Shown: positions 1 through 8,072 of the stretch, piece after piece
How the letters are laid out: each line of letters opens with the position of its first letter
How positions within the stretch are numbered: the first letter of the stretch is position 1
Source of the DNA: Trichomonas vaginalis G3
Taxonomy: Eukaryota > Parabasalia > Trichomonadida > Trichomonadidae
DNA length: 64,000 bases
Reading direction: 5' to 3'
Assembly (NCBI RefSeq): GCF_026262505.1
Contig: NC_067206.1
Coordinates: forward strand, 9,234,268-9,298,267
The notes under the pieces: model-generated
Seen by the model: the letters and a program-made list of their open reading frames with translations, nothing else
The model's database searches: none
Told to the model about the DNA's origin: nothing
Translations under genes and position numbers: made by a program

Positions 1-20
1 GTAAATGTGGTTTGAAATAG
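1..20 (+). CDS. 3' tip of D12-class adenine DNA methyltransferase
   Basis: Only the last codons are inside the window. They match the end of the methyltransferase gene of element C at 55507-56325, which identifies the gene. Its last bases overlap the start of the small membrane protein that follows, in another frame. Confidence 0.7.
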
Positions 21-136
21 GACTACTTGTTTTAGGTTTTTTCCATTGTGTCATTTATTTATTTGACGTGGCAGAAAAGTACAGAGAATATGAAGATGAA
101 CCAATGCCTGCAAATGTTCAGTATATGTACTCGTAA
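5..136 (+). CDS. 43-residue single-pass membrane protein
   Basis: A short open frame that starts inside the end of the methyltransferase gene. Residues 4-20 are a hydrophobic stretch (EIGLLVLGFFHCVIYLF), followed by a charged tail rich in Glu and Tyr. The same frame is kept in element C (56310-56441), where the three residue changes are moderate, which supports a real gene. Small one-helix proteins are common in virus-like elements. The function is unknown; a role in a virion membrane or in host membrane effects is a guess. Confidence 0.5.
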   Translation: MWFEIGLLVLGFFHCVIYLFDVAEKYREYEDEPMPANVQYMYS

Positions 137-159
137 GAGATATTTTTATCTAATATTAA

Positions 160-522
160 ATGGACGCACAGAACTTAGCGAATGCACAGCAACCTGGACA
201 ACCAAACCCAGAGAATATTCCAAATGAAGTTAGAATACAAACTGCAATGGCAAACTATGGTCAAGTGCCAACAGATGTACAAATGCAAACTGCCATGTCA
301 AATGACGCTGCGTTAGGTTTGCCACCATGGTATGCAAATATGAGATGGAAAGAGTTTTATACAAACCCTGAAGTGGGATATAAACAACTTTATGCAGATG
401 ACGCGAACACAGGAGTTGACCCAGAATATGTTTTCTACCAGAGGAGAAACAGAATGTATGAGCTCCAGTTAAAGAATGCTATGGAACTCAACAGGAAACG
501 TAAGAGACTAGGCGGACATTAG
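160..522 (+). CDS. Maverick hypothetical protein, 120 aa
   Basis: I do not recognise this family. The N-terminal third is rich in Gln, Asn and Pro and contains two near-repeats (VRIQTAMANYGQVPTD and VQMQTAMSND). The C-terminal end is basic (NRKRKRLGGH) and preceded by an aromatic-rich middle. Element C carries an apparently identical protein at 56465-56827, so it is under strong constraint or very recently shared. The start codon lies just after the motif tatttttatctaatattaa, matching the start-proximal motif of neighbouring genes. Confidence 0.75.
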   Translation: MDAQNLANAQQPGQPNPENIPNEVRIQTAMANYGQVPTDVQMQTAMSNDAALGLPPWYANMRWKEFYTNPEVGYKQLYADDANTGVDPEYVFYQRRNRMYELQLKNAMELNRKRKRLGGH

Positions 523-540
523 ATTTTTACATATAGTAAA

Positions 541-783
541 ATGGGTTTCTTCAGTAGTATTGGAAACTTCTTCAGAAGAGTTGGAAGAGGTATATGGAAT
601 GGAATAAAATCTGTCGGAAGAGGAGTATGGAACGGAGTCAAAAATATTGGTAAAAGAGTAGGTCAGTTCGTTGGTATTATACCTAAAGACCCTGAACCAG
701 AAGAACAAGCTCCTGTTATACAACAGCCTGAACCTGCACCACAGTCTAGTTGGCAACCAAATCCAACACCTCAACCGTATTAA
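541..783 (+). CDS. Small amphipathic basic protein, 80 aa
   Basis: The N-terminal half holds two copies of a Gly/Trp/Lys-rich amphipathic unit (GRGIWNGIKSVG and GRGVWNGVKNIG). The C-terminal half is rich in Pro, Gln and Glu. Such a short amphipathic, basic protein resembles in general design the membrane-active minor capsid proteins of adenovirus-like viruses, but that is inference and no homology is claimed. It sits 18 bp after the previous gene and is convergent with the next one. Element C has a copy at 56846-57088. Confidence 0.7.
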   Translation: MGFFSSIGNFFRRVGRGIWNGIKSVGRGVWNGVKNIGKRVGQFVGIIPKDPEPEEQAPVIQQPEPAPQSSWQPNPTPQPY

Positions 784-787
784 AAAA

Positions 788-1636
788 TTATATTTTTACC
801 GTTCGATAGTAGTTGTATATGAAACTAAGTTCTAAGTAAAACGCGTGGTATAATGGAATTATTCTTTTTCTTCCATCTGTAGTAAACCATACTTGAAAGT
901 CTGAAATACTTCTACTTGGTGGTTCGTATAACTTTGTAGGTTTTTCGTAAAAGTCATTCATCAGACATAAGAAAGAGTTTTGGGCGCCAGAAAATGAAGC
1001 ATGAACAATAATAGCATCTTGGTCGAAAATATTTTCATATGTTCCATTAGGCTTTTCGACTTCATAATAGTCCGGGTGTACTGGATATGCTGCAGGCTGA
1101 TTTAACATCCTCATAAATCTATACCATGCCAAGTTGTTATATTTTGTAGAAATATAAACGTTTTCTCCAAGGTCTTCTATTTTATTGATTTTAACAGTTG
1201 CATTTTTCCTGTCATAAATAATATCGAGATGGTATTCTCCTTCGTCAATGTTATACTGGTTTGCATATTCGATATAGAGATCGTTTATTTTTTCTTGAAA
1301 AGCTTGAAGAGTTGTTTCTAAGTTTATAAGCAAATTAACTTGTAAAAGTTTTCCCTGTTCAAATTTCTCATACATACGTTTTTCTTTGTTATAGTATCGA
1401 ACTTCAAAACCGACCGTAAATGGGAAACCATGTATGGCTTCTGAAATGAACTTCATTCTACGAAAGCCAATAGCTTTTGTGACGGATGGGTCTCTTAACC
1501 ATCTTAATGGGTAGTCAAAACGATAGCCTTCATGCTTTACGGTATCTATCTCAAACTTTTGACCGACATTAGTAAAAAGTTCATCTAATGGTTTAGTTGT
1601 AGCAACTCTAGAATTTTCTTTTTCTATTGGAAGCAT
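788..1636 (-). CDS. Putative minor virion protein, family shared by A, B and C
   Basis: A 282-residue protein of unknown function. The N-terminus (VATTKPLDELFTNVGQKFE, YRFDYPLRWL, AIGFRRM) and the C-terminus (HASFSGAQNSFLC, SDFQVWFTT, IIPLYHAFYLELSFIYNYY) are shared with the gene at 8073-8933 of the same element. A more distant match is the gene at 28894-29610 in element B, with the same order of motifs near the end. Presence in capsid-bearing elements next to other structural-type genes suggests a second capsid or penton-like protein; this is inference. It diverges from the fibre gene across an 18-bp spacer. Confidence 0.7.
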   Translation of the reverse strand: MLPIEKENSRVATTKPLDELFTNVGQKFEIDTVKHEGYRFDYPLRWLRDPSVTKAIGFRRMKFISEAIHGFPFTVGFEVRYYNKEKRMYEKFEQGKLLQVNLLINLETTLQAFQEKINDLYIEYANQYNIDEGEYHLDIIYDRKNATVKINKIEDLGENVYISTKYNNLAWYRFMRMLNQPAAYPVHPDYYEVEKPNGTYENIFDQDAIIVHASFSGAQNSFLCLMNDFYEKPTKLYEPPSRSISDFQVWFTTDGRKRIIPLYHAFYLELSFIYNYYRTVKI

Positions 1637-1654
1637 ATTTTATCTATAATAAAA
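1637..1654. promoter_or_regulatory. 18-bp bidirectional start region
   Basis: The whole spacer between two divergent start codons is attttatctataataaaa. Similar spacers occur at 4546-4562, 17359-17376 and 57941-57958. They share the form TTTTA-pyrimidine-CTA-A/T-rich directly against the ATG. Confidence 0.6.
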
Positions 1655-3589
1655 ATGTCAAATGAAACAGCGTCTATGAGAGAAATACAACACAACCGAC
1701 AACTCATTATGCAAGCTCTAAATAAGAACACAACAAACTTTTCAAACTATTCTAAGATATCTGAGTCATTGAAGGATGGAAACTTAAAACTGACATTAAA
1801 CCCAATGACAGATGAGTTTCTGTTTCAAGACAATAAGAACCATACTGTCTGTATAAATCCAACAAAAGGAACTTTAAATGAGAAACCTATAAATGAACTT
1901 CTTTTGAAAGCAGATGTTGACAACAAAGCTGACAAAGAATATGTAGACGATGCAATAGCAAAAGAAGAAGAAAGAGCTAACAATGCTTATGCAACAAAAG
2001 AACATACTCATCCTGAACTAGCAGACAAAACATATGTTGACAATAAAATGTCAAGTGAAGTGACAAGAGCTGAAAACGAATATTCTAAAAAGACTCATAT
2101 ACATTATATTAACCAAATACCAAGTCTTAAGGAAACATTAGAGACAAAAGCAGATAAGACTCATACACATACCATTGCAAATATTACAAACTTACAAGAA
2201 ACCTTAAACAGTAAAAGTGCCGTTGGACATACACATACCATTGCAAATATTACAAACTTACAAGAAACCTTAAACAGTAAAAGTGCCGTTGGACATACAC
2301 ATACCATTGCAAATATTACAAACTTACAAGAAACCTTAAACAGTAAAAGTGCCGTTGGACATACACATACCATTGCAAATATTACAAACTTACAAGAAAC
2401 CTTAAACAGTAAAAGTGCCGTTGGACATACACATACCATTGCAAATATTACAAACTTACAAGAAACCTTAAACAGTAAAAGTGACGTTGGACATACACAT
2501 ACATCTTCTGAAATAACAGACTTAAACGTTAGCCTTGAAAAGAAAGCAGATAAAACATATGTCAATGAAATATACCAAAGTTTGCTAGGAACAAAAAATA
2601 TTGAAACTATTGTTGGTGACTTTTCTGTCAATGAAGAAAATAAATATTTTAGATGGCAGTTGGTACAGTCCTTAGAAAATGGTACACGGTATAAACTCAT
2701 TCCGAAAAATAACAATGAAATGTATGTAAGCTATAAAAAGAATGATGGTACACAAGTTAAAGTTCCATTAGACAACAACTGCTACTTAAACTTATATGGA
2801 GACGAACAAAAGAAATATTTAAGAGTTTATGAAATGGCAGATATGACATTGCCTGACCCAGCTCCAGCACCACATTATTATGACTATGGAGATGACGACA
2901 GAACACCACATGTAGATGAACAAAAGCTAACATTATATTTAGATTATTATAGATATAAAAGATATAATGCAATAGAAAAAACGAGAATAGTATATTATTA
3001 TACAGATGACAGAAATAAATATTATAGTCAAGACTTTACCTACCCTGAAAACATAAGATTATATTATAAAAAATATTCTGACACAAACCAGAAGAAACCT
3101 GAAATAGTTGCACTATATTTTAAGTTCAAAAGAGACAATCCTATAATATCTCATATGTTTGATTTAATGAACCAAGTAGGTTCTATTTATACATCTATGG
3201 AAGCAAGAGGTCCTCAAGTAATGTTTGGTGTTGGTGCATGGGAACAAATAGTCGACAGGTTTTTGTATTGTGCAAACTCTTCAAAGGAAACAGGTGGAAG
3301 TAAAACGATTTCAGGTGAAAATTTACCTGCACACAGTCACTACATAGATTTAAGTACATCTCAAGCAGGTTGGCATAAGCATAGATATTGGGATTGGTCA
3401 GGAATGACAAAAGGTAAAGGATATGATGTTAAAGACGACGTTAAGTTTGCTATAAATGGTTACTGGAGTGACACTCAGGGAGAAGGAAACCATACACATT
3501 TCGTTTCAGGATATACACAAACAACGGGACAAAGTAAAGACTACATGCCACCTTACATGACAGTTTACGCATGGTATAGAATTGCTTAG
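1655..3589 (+). CDS. Phage tail-fibre-like protein with collar/tip domain
   Basis: A 644-residue protein. The N-terminal ~170 residues are a conserved attachment-like region with heptad-like stretches (KADKEYVDDAIAKEEERANNAYATKEHTHPELADKTYVD is typical of phage fibre shafts). Residues ~170-280 are five 22-residue repeats beginning HTHTIANITNLQE. The last ~138 residues read like the tip of short tail fibres: VGSIYTSM, FGVGAWEQIVDRFL, GGSKTISGENLPAHSH, GNHTH and YMPPYMTVYAWYR. In phages these proteins trimerise and bind the host surface. Here the likely role is receptor binding by the virion, which is inference. The stop overlaps the convergent integrase gene by four bases. Confidence 0.85.
   Translation: MSNETASMREIQHNRQLIMQALNKNTTNFSNYSKISESLKDGNLKLTLNPMTDEFLFQDNKNHTVCINPTKGTLNEKPINELLLKADVDNKADKEYVDDAIAKEEERANNAYATKEHTHPELADKTYVDNKMSSEVTRAENEYSKKTHIHYINQIPSLKETLETKADKTHTHTIANITNLQETLNSKSAVGHTHTIANITNLQETLNSKSAVGHTHTIANITNLQETLNSKSAVGHTHTIANITNLQETLNSKSAVGHTHTIANITNLQETLNSKSDVGHTHTSSEITDLNVSLEKKADKTYVNEIYQSLLGTKNIETIVGDFSVNEENKYFRWQLVQSLENGTRYKLIPKNNNEMYVSYKKNDGTQVKVPLDNNCYLNLYGDEQKKYLRVYEMADMTLPDPAPAPHYYDYGDDDRTPHVDEQKLTLYLDYYRYKRYNAIEKTRIVYYYTDDRNKYYSQDFTYPENIRLYYKKYSDTNQKKPEIVALYFKFKRDNPIISHMFDLMNQVGSIYTSMEARGPQVMFGVGAWEQIVDRFLYCANSSKETGGSKTISGENLPAHSHYIDLSTSQAGWHKHRYWDWSGMTKGKGYDVKDDVKFAINGYWSDTQGEGNHTHFVSGYTQTTGQSKDYMPPYMTVYAWYRIA
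2165..2494 (+). repeat. Five 66-bp tandem repeats in the fibre shaft
   Basis: Copies start at 2165, 2231, 2297, 2363 and 2429 and are almost identical; a sixth, diverged copy follows. Each encodes 22 residues containing THTIANITNLQETLNSKS. The near-identity means recent expansion. The counterpart gene in element C lacks the array. Confidence 0.95.
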
Positions 3590-4545
3590 TCGTCATTTTC
3601 AACTTCTTTAGCATATTCGTCAGGAGTTGTCTTATATTTGTTAGGAACTGTCTTTGAAAGTATACCACCTTGAACTTTGACAAGTTTGAAACGAGGTCTG
3701 ACAATAGTAGTTTTATCTTCTGCTTGCAGTCTGTACATTTTGCCATGTTTGCCTAAAACTTCATAATATTCTCTTGTATACTTTCTTCTATTTTTACGAA
3801 CACGAATGTGAGTACCTGTCGGGTTCCCATTGTTGTCATAGTCAATAGTATTTTCATATGGGTCGCGTTTAGGTATTTCTATTTTTACTTTGTCACCTTT
3901 CTGAAGTTTGAAGCCCGGCATTCTTTCTTGTTTGTCTCTTTTGACTAAATTATTAAATATATAGTCTTTCTCTAAGTCAGGGTTGTTTTTCATTTCTTCA
4001 GGGGAGTGGTTTCCCAAACCTTTTTGTTTACGGTTATTGTAAATATTTAAAACTTGTCTCATCTTTGCCATGGAGAAGTGTCTATATTTGTCGTCATATG
4101 ACATTTCATTTGCTTCACCACCTTGTGGTTGGTTTAAGTCTCTTAACATTTTTATACATCCGTCAATGACACCAAGAGCAGAATGGTTTTGGTCGACAAT
4201 GAAATATTGGTTTACATTTTTTGAACGCAGATAGTTTTTTACATCATCTGATTTGAAAGAACTTTCACAGTCAGATGTCAGTTTTGTTGGATGGTATTTG
4301 TCAACGAATATTGTCAAAGCAGTTTTCACATCTAAAATATTTTTGGACCATAATGGTATGGCTTCACAGTATCTTGTGTTTTGACCAACAAATATTAACC
4401 AGTATGGAGGTCCATCTGTTCTAACTCTCGGAATGTTTTCCAAGATATCCATAAACCAAGCATTTGGTGTTGAACTAAAGATTTTTATCATGAGTGCTTT
4501 CTTTGTCGCTTTAGAAACATAGGGGTCATTGTTTGGATTCGTCAT
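3586..4545 (-). CDS. Maverick integrase (retroviral-like, DDE superfamily)
   Basis: A 319-residue integrase that inserts the element into host DNA. The core is visible as WFMDILENIP (residue ~30), PPYWLIFVGQNTRYCEAIPL, KLTSDCESSF (~89) and NHSALGVIDGCIK (~120), which are the usual landmarks of the rve fold. The C-terminal part has GFKLQKGDKVKIEI followed by a basic region and YYEVLGKHGKMYRL, as in chromodomain/SH3-like tails of Maverick integrases. It lies between the fibre gene and a small amphipathic protein gene, and diverges from the latter over 17 bp. Confidence 0.88.
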   Translation of the reverse strand: MTNPNNDPYVSKATKKALMIKIFSSTPNAWFMDILENIPRVRTDGPPYWLIFVGQNTRYCEAIPLWSKNILDVKTALTIFVDKYHPTKLTSDCESSFKSDDVKNYLRSKNVNQYFIVDQNHSALGVIDGCIKMLRDLNQPQGGEANEMSYDDKYRHFSMAKMRQVLNIYNNRKQKGLGNHSPEEMKNNPDLEKDYIFNNLVKRDKQERMPGFKLQKGDKVKIEIPKRDPYENTIDYDNNGNPTGTHIRVRKNRRKYTREYYEVLGKHGKMYRLQAEDKTTIVRPRFKLVKVQGGILSKTVPNKYKTTPDEYAKEVENDD

Positions 4546-4562
4546 TTTTTACCCTATAAGAA
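4546..4562. promoter_or_regulatory. 17-bp bidirectional start region
   Basis: The spacer tttttaccctataagaa separates the integrase start (minus) from the next start (plus). It is of the same type as 1637-1654. Confidence 0.55.
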
Positions 4563-4964
4563 ATGGGTTTATTTGGCGCATTAGCAGGAGTTGCATCTAG
4601 ATTTTTACCCGCAGTGGGAACAATAGCCAGAGGTGCATTTGGAGTTGGAAGGAAGATTTTGAGTACATTAGGTATACTTAAAGAGAAAGCACAACCTATT
4701 ATACAAACTGTACAGAAAGGTTGGGATGTAGCACGAGATGCAACAAATCTTATTCCAAATCCTGAAACAAGAGGAAAAGTTCAAGGATGGATGGACAGTG
4801 TAGGAAGACAAGCAGGAAACTATTATAACAAAGCAAATGACTACTATAACCAAGCAGGACACTATATGGACCAAGGTGAAAGATTCTTTAACAGAGGATA
4901 TAACCATGCACAACAGTGGGTAAGCAATAACCAACCGCAACCACCTCAAACGTGGGAAATGTAA
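4563..4964 (+). CDS. Amphipathic Gly/Ala then Tyr/Asn/Gln-rich protein, 133 aa
   Basis: The N-terminus is a hydrophobic, glycine-rich amphipathic segment (MGLFGALAGVASRFLPAVG and then GAFGVGRKILSTLGIL). It is followed by a helix-prone region and a Tyr/Asn/Gln-rich tail (NYYNKANDYYNQAGHYMDQ). The N-terminal pattern is like that of membrane-lytic minor capsid proteins, but only in general character. It is not recognised as a known family. Element C has a broken counterpart at 60341-60739. Confidence 0.7.
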   Translation: MGLFGALAGVASRFLPAVGTIARGAFGVGRKILSTLGILKEKAQPIIQTVQKGWDVARDATNLIPNPETRGKVQGWMDSVGRQAGNYYNKANDYYNQAGHYMDQGERFFNRGYNHAQQWVSNNQPQPPQTWEM

Positions 4965-4983
4965 AATTTTTTACTGAGATGAA
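4965..4983 (+). promoter_or_regulatory. Repeated start-proximal motif
   Basis: The run aattttttactgagatgaa stands directly before the ATG of the 50-residue gene. It recurs before the gene at 5156 and in the matching places of element C (60741-60759 and 60913-60931). Identical spacing to the start suggests a promoter or initiator used by this gene pair. Confidence 0.5.
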
Positions 4984-5136
4984 ATGAACAATACAGCATT
5001 GAGACAAATGAGTTCAAGATGGATTTGTCGGCTTCCAGCAGTTACACCACGTGTTTGTAAAGTTCTTCCTATACCTCAGGAAGTTTTAGACCAACTTAAA
5101 AAACCCAAACAACCAGTTGAAAACAAACCAAACTAA
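4984..5136 (+). CDS. Small basic protein, 50 aa
   Basis: A short frame starting MNNTALRQMSSRWICRLPAV and ending PVENKPN. It is conserved in element C (60760-60912) with a handful of substitutions and no loss of frame, and it is preceded by the same start-proximal motif as the next gene. The function is unknown. Confidence 0.6.
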   Translation: MNNTALRQMSSRWICRLPAVTPRVCKVLPIPQEVLDQLKKPKQPVENKPN

Positions 5137-5155
5137 AATTTTTTACTGAGATGAA

Positions 5156-5740
5156 ATGACCGAAGAAGTTGAAACGGTAGATTTGACACCACAAACAAAA
5201 AGTTCAGAACCATTGTCAAAACCTGTCAAAGAACTTACAGATGAAGAGAAAAATTCAATAATAGAAAGTGCCAGGTCTGGAAATACAAACCCTAACTATA
5301 AAGTCACTTTTCATAGAAATGGAACGGCTAGTATCTCAAAAAAGAAACAGACTCTCACAAATAAAATATTGAAGTCTGAAGGAGCTTTCGAGACAACAGA
5401 TGGAAAAGTTTATTTCACTGACCAACAGTTCATTATAGAACATCTCATTGACTTAGAGTCGAAATATTCTAAACTTTACAACAAACACAAAAAGTTGAAA
5501 GGAAAACAAAAACAAATGGCATATGATATTTATGAAGATGTTGACGACACAACTGTTCCTGCAAGTGAAGTAAAGTCAGAGGAACCGAAAAGTGACGAAA
5601 AACCGATAGAAGAAGAAAAACCAAAAACTGAAGATAAACCAAAACCAAAGTTTAGTTTCCAAACTAAACCAAGTCAACCTTCATTAGCTGGTATGGGTTG
5701 GCGTCAAAGACTTATGGCAGCAGGCGGTTATGTAAAGTAA
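5156..5740 (+). CDS. Acidic/basic-tailed protein with a shared ~40-residue domain
   Basis: A 194-residue protein. Residues ~28-66 (DEEKNSIIESARSGNTNPNY, then KVTFHRNGTASISKKKQ) resemble a short domain also seen in element B at 27999-28427 and 25629-25865/35731-35967. The form is a helix, ARSG or KSG, a short loop, Y/F, and a two-strand hairpin with a DG or NG turn followed by basic residues. A coiled-coil stretch follows (LIDLESKYSKLYNKHKKLKGK), then a Lys/Glu/Pro-rich linker and a conserved end (SLAGMGWRQRLMAAGGYVK). The function is unknown; a nucleic-acid or scaffold role is possible. Confidence 0.75.
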   Translation: MTEEVETVDLTPQTKSSEPLSKPVKELTDEEKNSIIESARSGNTNPNYKVTFHRNGTASISKKKQTLTNKILKSEGAFETTDGKVYFTDQQFIIEHLIDLESKYSKLYNKHKKLKGKQKQMAYDIYEDVDDTTVPASEVKSEEPKSDEKPIEEEKPKTEDKPKPKFSFQTKPSQPSLAGMGWRQRLMAAGGYVK

Positions 5741-5769
5741 AGAAAAAAATATTTTTTATTTTTATAAAA

Positions 5770-7923
5770 ATGCCCCCATATAGAATGGACAGAAAGTCTG
5801 CTAGAATAAAAGCAGAGTTACAAAGATATGGTTGGAGAGTTTCGAAGAATTTTAAATATAGGAAGGGAAGACCCATAAAAGTCTATGACAAATTGTCTGG
5901 TCTTCGCTACGAAATGGATTTGGAAACAGCACGTGCCAATTATCCAAACAGACTAGAGAGGTTAGAAGAAGAACGTCTTATGGACATGCCTTTCGATGTT
6001 AGTGAACCTCAAGTTGAAGGACACGACGGCTTTGCCAGATTCTACTGGAAACATGACGAACAATTGCATCCTTTGAGAAGGAAAAAAGGAAAAAGTGAAG
6101 ACGCACATGCTCCCATGGAAAGAACAAGATATGCATATGAAAAGTATCGTGAAGTTAGAAGTCAAATTACATCTGGTCGAACCTTTACAGTAAACTTTGA
6201 CGAAGGAAAGAACAAAGAAGGCTTCATGGGTGTACTTGCTGCAATTCAAGACGGAAATAAGAAAGGACACAATCTCAGATTGACCATAACAGATTTGGAT
6301 GGTCACATTTACTATGCACATGGCAATGAACAAACAGCCGCAAAACTTCTTGACGCTTTCAAGACTACAAAGAGAGAACAAATGGTTGACTCCGACTCAG
6401 ACATTTTGAATGCAATTGAAGGAATTGCAAGTGTCAAGTTCGAATGGTACCAACCTAACCCTCAAGCAGTCAGACAACATGCTGGATACTTCCCGTTCAT
6501 AAATAAGTCTGACATTGACTTGACAAGGTATGGAATTTACAATTCAATTGAAACAATTGTCAACGAACCTTGCATTCTTACATGTCTCAGGAACTCTGGT
6601 CTTGTTACAGATGAGAAGATGAAGTATCTTGAGTCATGTGTGAAGACAAGGTACATTCTCAGAGGTCAATTGGCAAAAATTGCACCGTTGGCAAATGTCA
6701 ATATCCGAGTCAACATACCTACAGCTAAAGGTTCTTCACATGACGACTATGTTGTTGACAAAGACTTACCATGGTTGAAGATTGTAATTGTCCACAACCA
6801 CTTCATGTTGAACGAAAGTCTTTCAAACCCATTCTTTGGTAAAAGTAAGTGCAACATTGTCAGAGCTGTAAACATTCTTTTCGAGAAAGGTTTGTTGGAA
6901 CCAATTCCAGATGACAAGCTGACAGAAAGTTTTGTACCAAAAGACGAAACAAACTTTTCATTGTTAGCAAGACCAAAAGTTGTTCCAGACAAAGTTCTAG
7001 TACAAAAGAAGTACACAGTTCCACAAGGGGTTGGTATGTTCGGATACCAACCTGAACCAGAAGAACTTCCAATGAGGTTGAAAGAACTTCAAGATGCTAT
7101 AAACAAACTTCCATTGAGACATCCAATTGACGTCAAATTGTATTGGAGAGCATCTGAGTTAGGTCAGAAGGTTTTATATGAAACAGGTTGCTTCGACGAT
7201 GTTTATGAGATAACAGGAGAAGTTTCTCAGAAGATAAGAGACTCACTTGAATTTCCACAAACTGGACCAATTGGTTGCGACAAGTTCGACTCAGATGAAA
7301 AGATATACTATGTCGACCTTAACGCTGCATACATGAGGTTTGTCCAATATATTCCGACTGGAATTCCAAACGAAGATGGTGAGTTCCCGGGAAGGAACTA
7401 TACAGTTGGAAAAGTCATACAACAACTGTATGATATTAGGAAAGCTTCAAACCCCAAACTTGCAATGACACTCAAATTGCTTATGAATTCGACATGGGGA
7501 TATTCCATTAAGAAACCTCAAGAGATGAAGAGTAAACATTATGAGAAGGTCGACAACTTTGTTGAAAGGTTTTCTCCTTTTGTTTTGAAGTACGAATTCA
7601 CTCAAGGTCAAAGTGGCTTAGTAACCACATTAAAACCTATTGTCGAACATTGGTCTTACCCTCAGTTCGCAAAGGCAGTCCTTGACAACTACAGCAAATT
7701 CTTCTCCGAAGTCAAATCCAAAGTGAAGGTTTACTATGAGAACATTGACGCACTCATGACGAACGAAGAAGGATACAACAAACTCATTGAAATGGGAATG
7801 GTCGGTGAAAAGATGGGCTGTTTTAAGCTAGATAAGGTATTTTCCGAAGTTCATGTAATATCGAAAAGGAAATATTGGGGCATACTTGAAGACGGCACAG
7901 AAATAAAACATTGCATGAAGTAA
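5770..7923 (+). CDS. polB: Family B DNA polymerase (Maverick, protein-primed type)
   Basis: A 717-residue product, with the start chosen at the ATG after ttttataaaaa because the copy in C starts at the same place. It replicates the element. Polymerase landmarks are in the last third: KIYYVDLNAAYMRF (motif A region) and TLKLLMNSTWGYSIKK (motif B region). The end has SKRKYWGILEDGTEIKH, as in the C-terminal palm/thumb of these enzymes. The N-terminal ~350 residues are not assignable by eye. The element C copy differs at about 31 residues. Whether the enzyme is whole I cannot say. Confidence 0.85.
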   Translation: MPPYRMDRKSARIKAELQRYGWRVSKNFKYRKGRPIKVYDKLSGLRYEMDLETARANYPNRLERLEEERLMDMPFDVSEPQVEGHDGFARFYWKHDEQLHPLRRKKGKSEDAHAPMERTRYAYEKYREVRSQITSGRTFTVNFDEGKNKEGFMGVLAAIQDGNKKGHNLRLTITDLDGHIYYAHGNEQTAAKLLDAFKTTKREQMVDSDSDILNAIEGIASVKFEWYQPNPQAVRQHAGYFPFINKSDIDLTRYGIYNSIETIVNEPCILTCLRNSGLVTDEKMKYLESCVKTRYILRGQLAKIAPLANVNIRVNIPTAKGSSHDDYVVDKDLPWLKIVIVHNHFMLNESLSNPFFGKSKCNIVRAVNILFEKGLLEPIPDDKLTESFVPKDETNFSLLARPKVVPDKVLVQKKYTVPQGVGMFGYQPEPEELPMRLKELQDAINKLPLRHPIDVKLYWRASELGQKVLYETGCFDDVYEITGEVSQKIRDSLEFPQTGPIGCDKFDSDEKIYYVDLNAAYMRFVQYIPTGIPNEDGEFPGRNYTVGKVIQQLYDIRKASNPKLAMTLKLLMNSTWGYSIKKPQEMKSKHYEKVDNFVERFSPFVLKYEFTQGQSGLVTTLKPIVEHWSYPQFAKAVLDNYSKFFSEVKSKVKVYYENIDALMTNEEGYNKLIEMGMVGEKMGCFKLDKVFSEVHVISKRKYWGILEDGTEIKHCMK

Positions 7924-8072
7924 AAATTTATTTTTTTAAAAGTGACATTTTTAAAAATTTATTTGAAATGTACGCTGAGTTTGTTGGAGAAGACCGTTGG
8001 GAAACTTGTTTGTTAGATGAGAAATATGAAATGGCATACCATTTTAAAACAATATATTTTTACATATATTAA

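Noticed and set aside
2161-2715. 184-codon open frame on the minus strand in the fibre gene
   Set aside because: A by-product of the 66-bp repeat in the real plus-strand gene.
7968-8072. 34-codon frame after PolB in element A
   Set aside because: Not present in element C and it reads through the presumed start region of the next gene; support is too weak.
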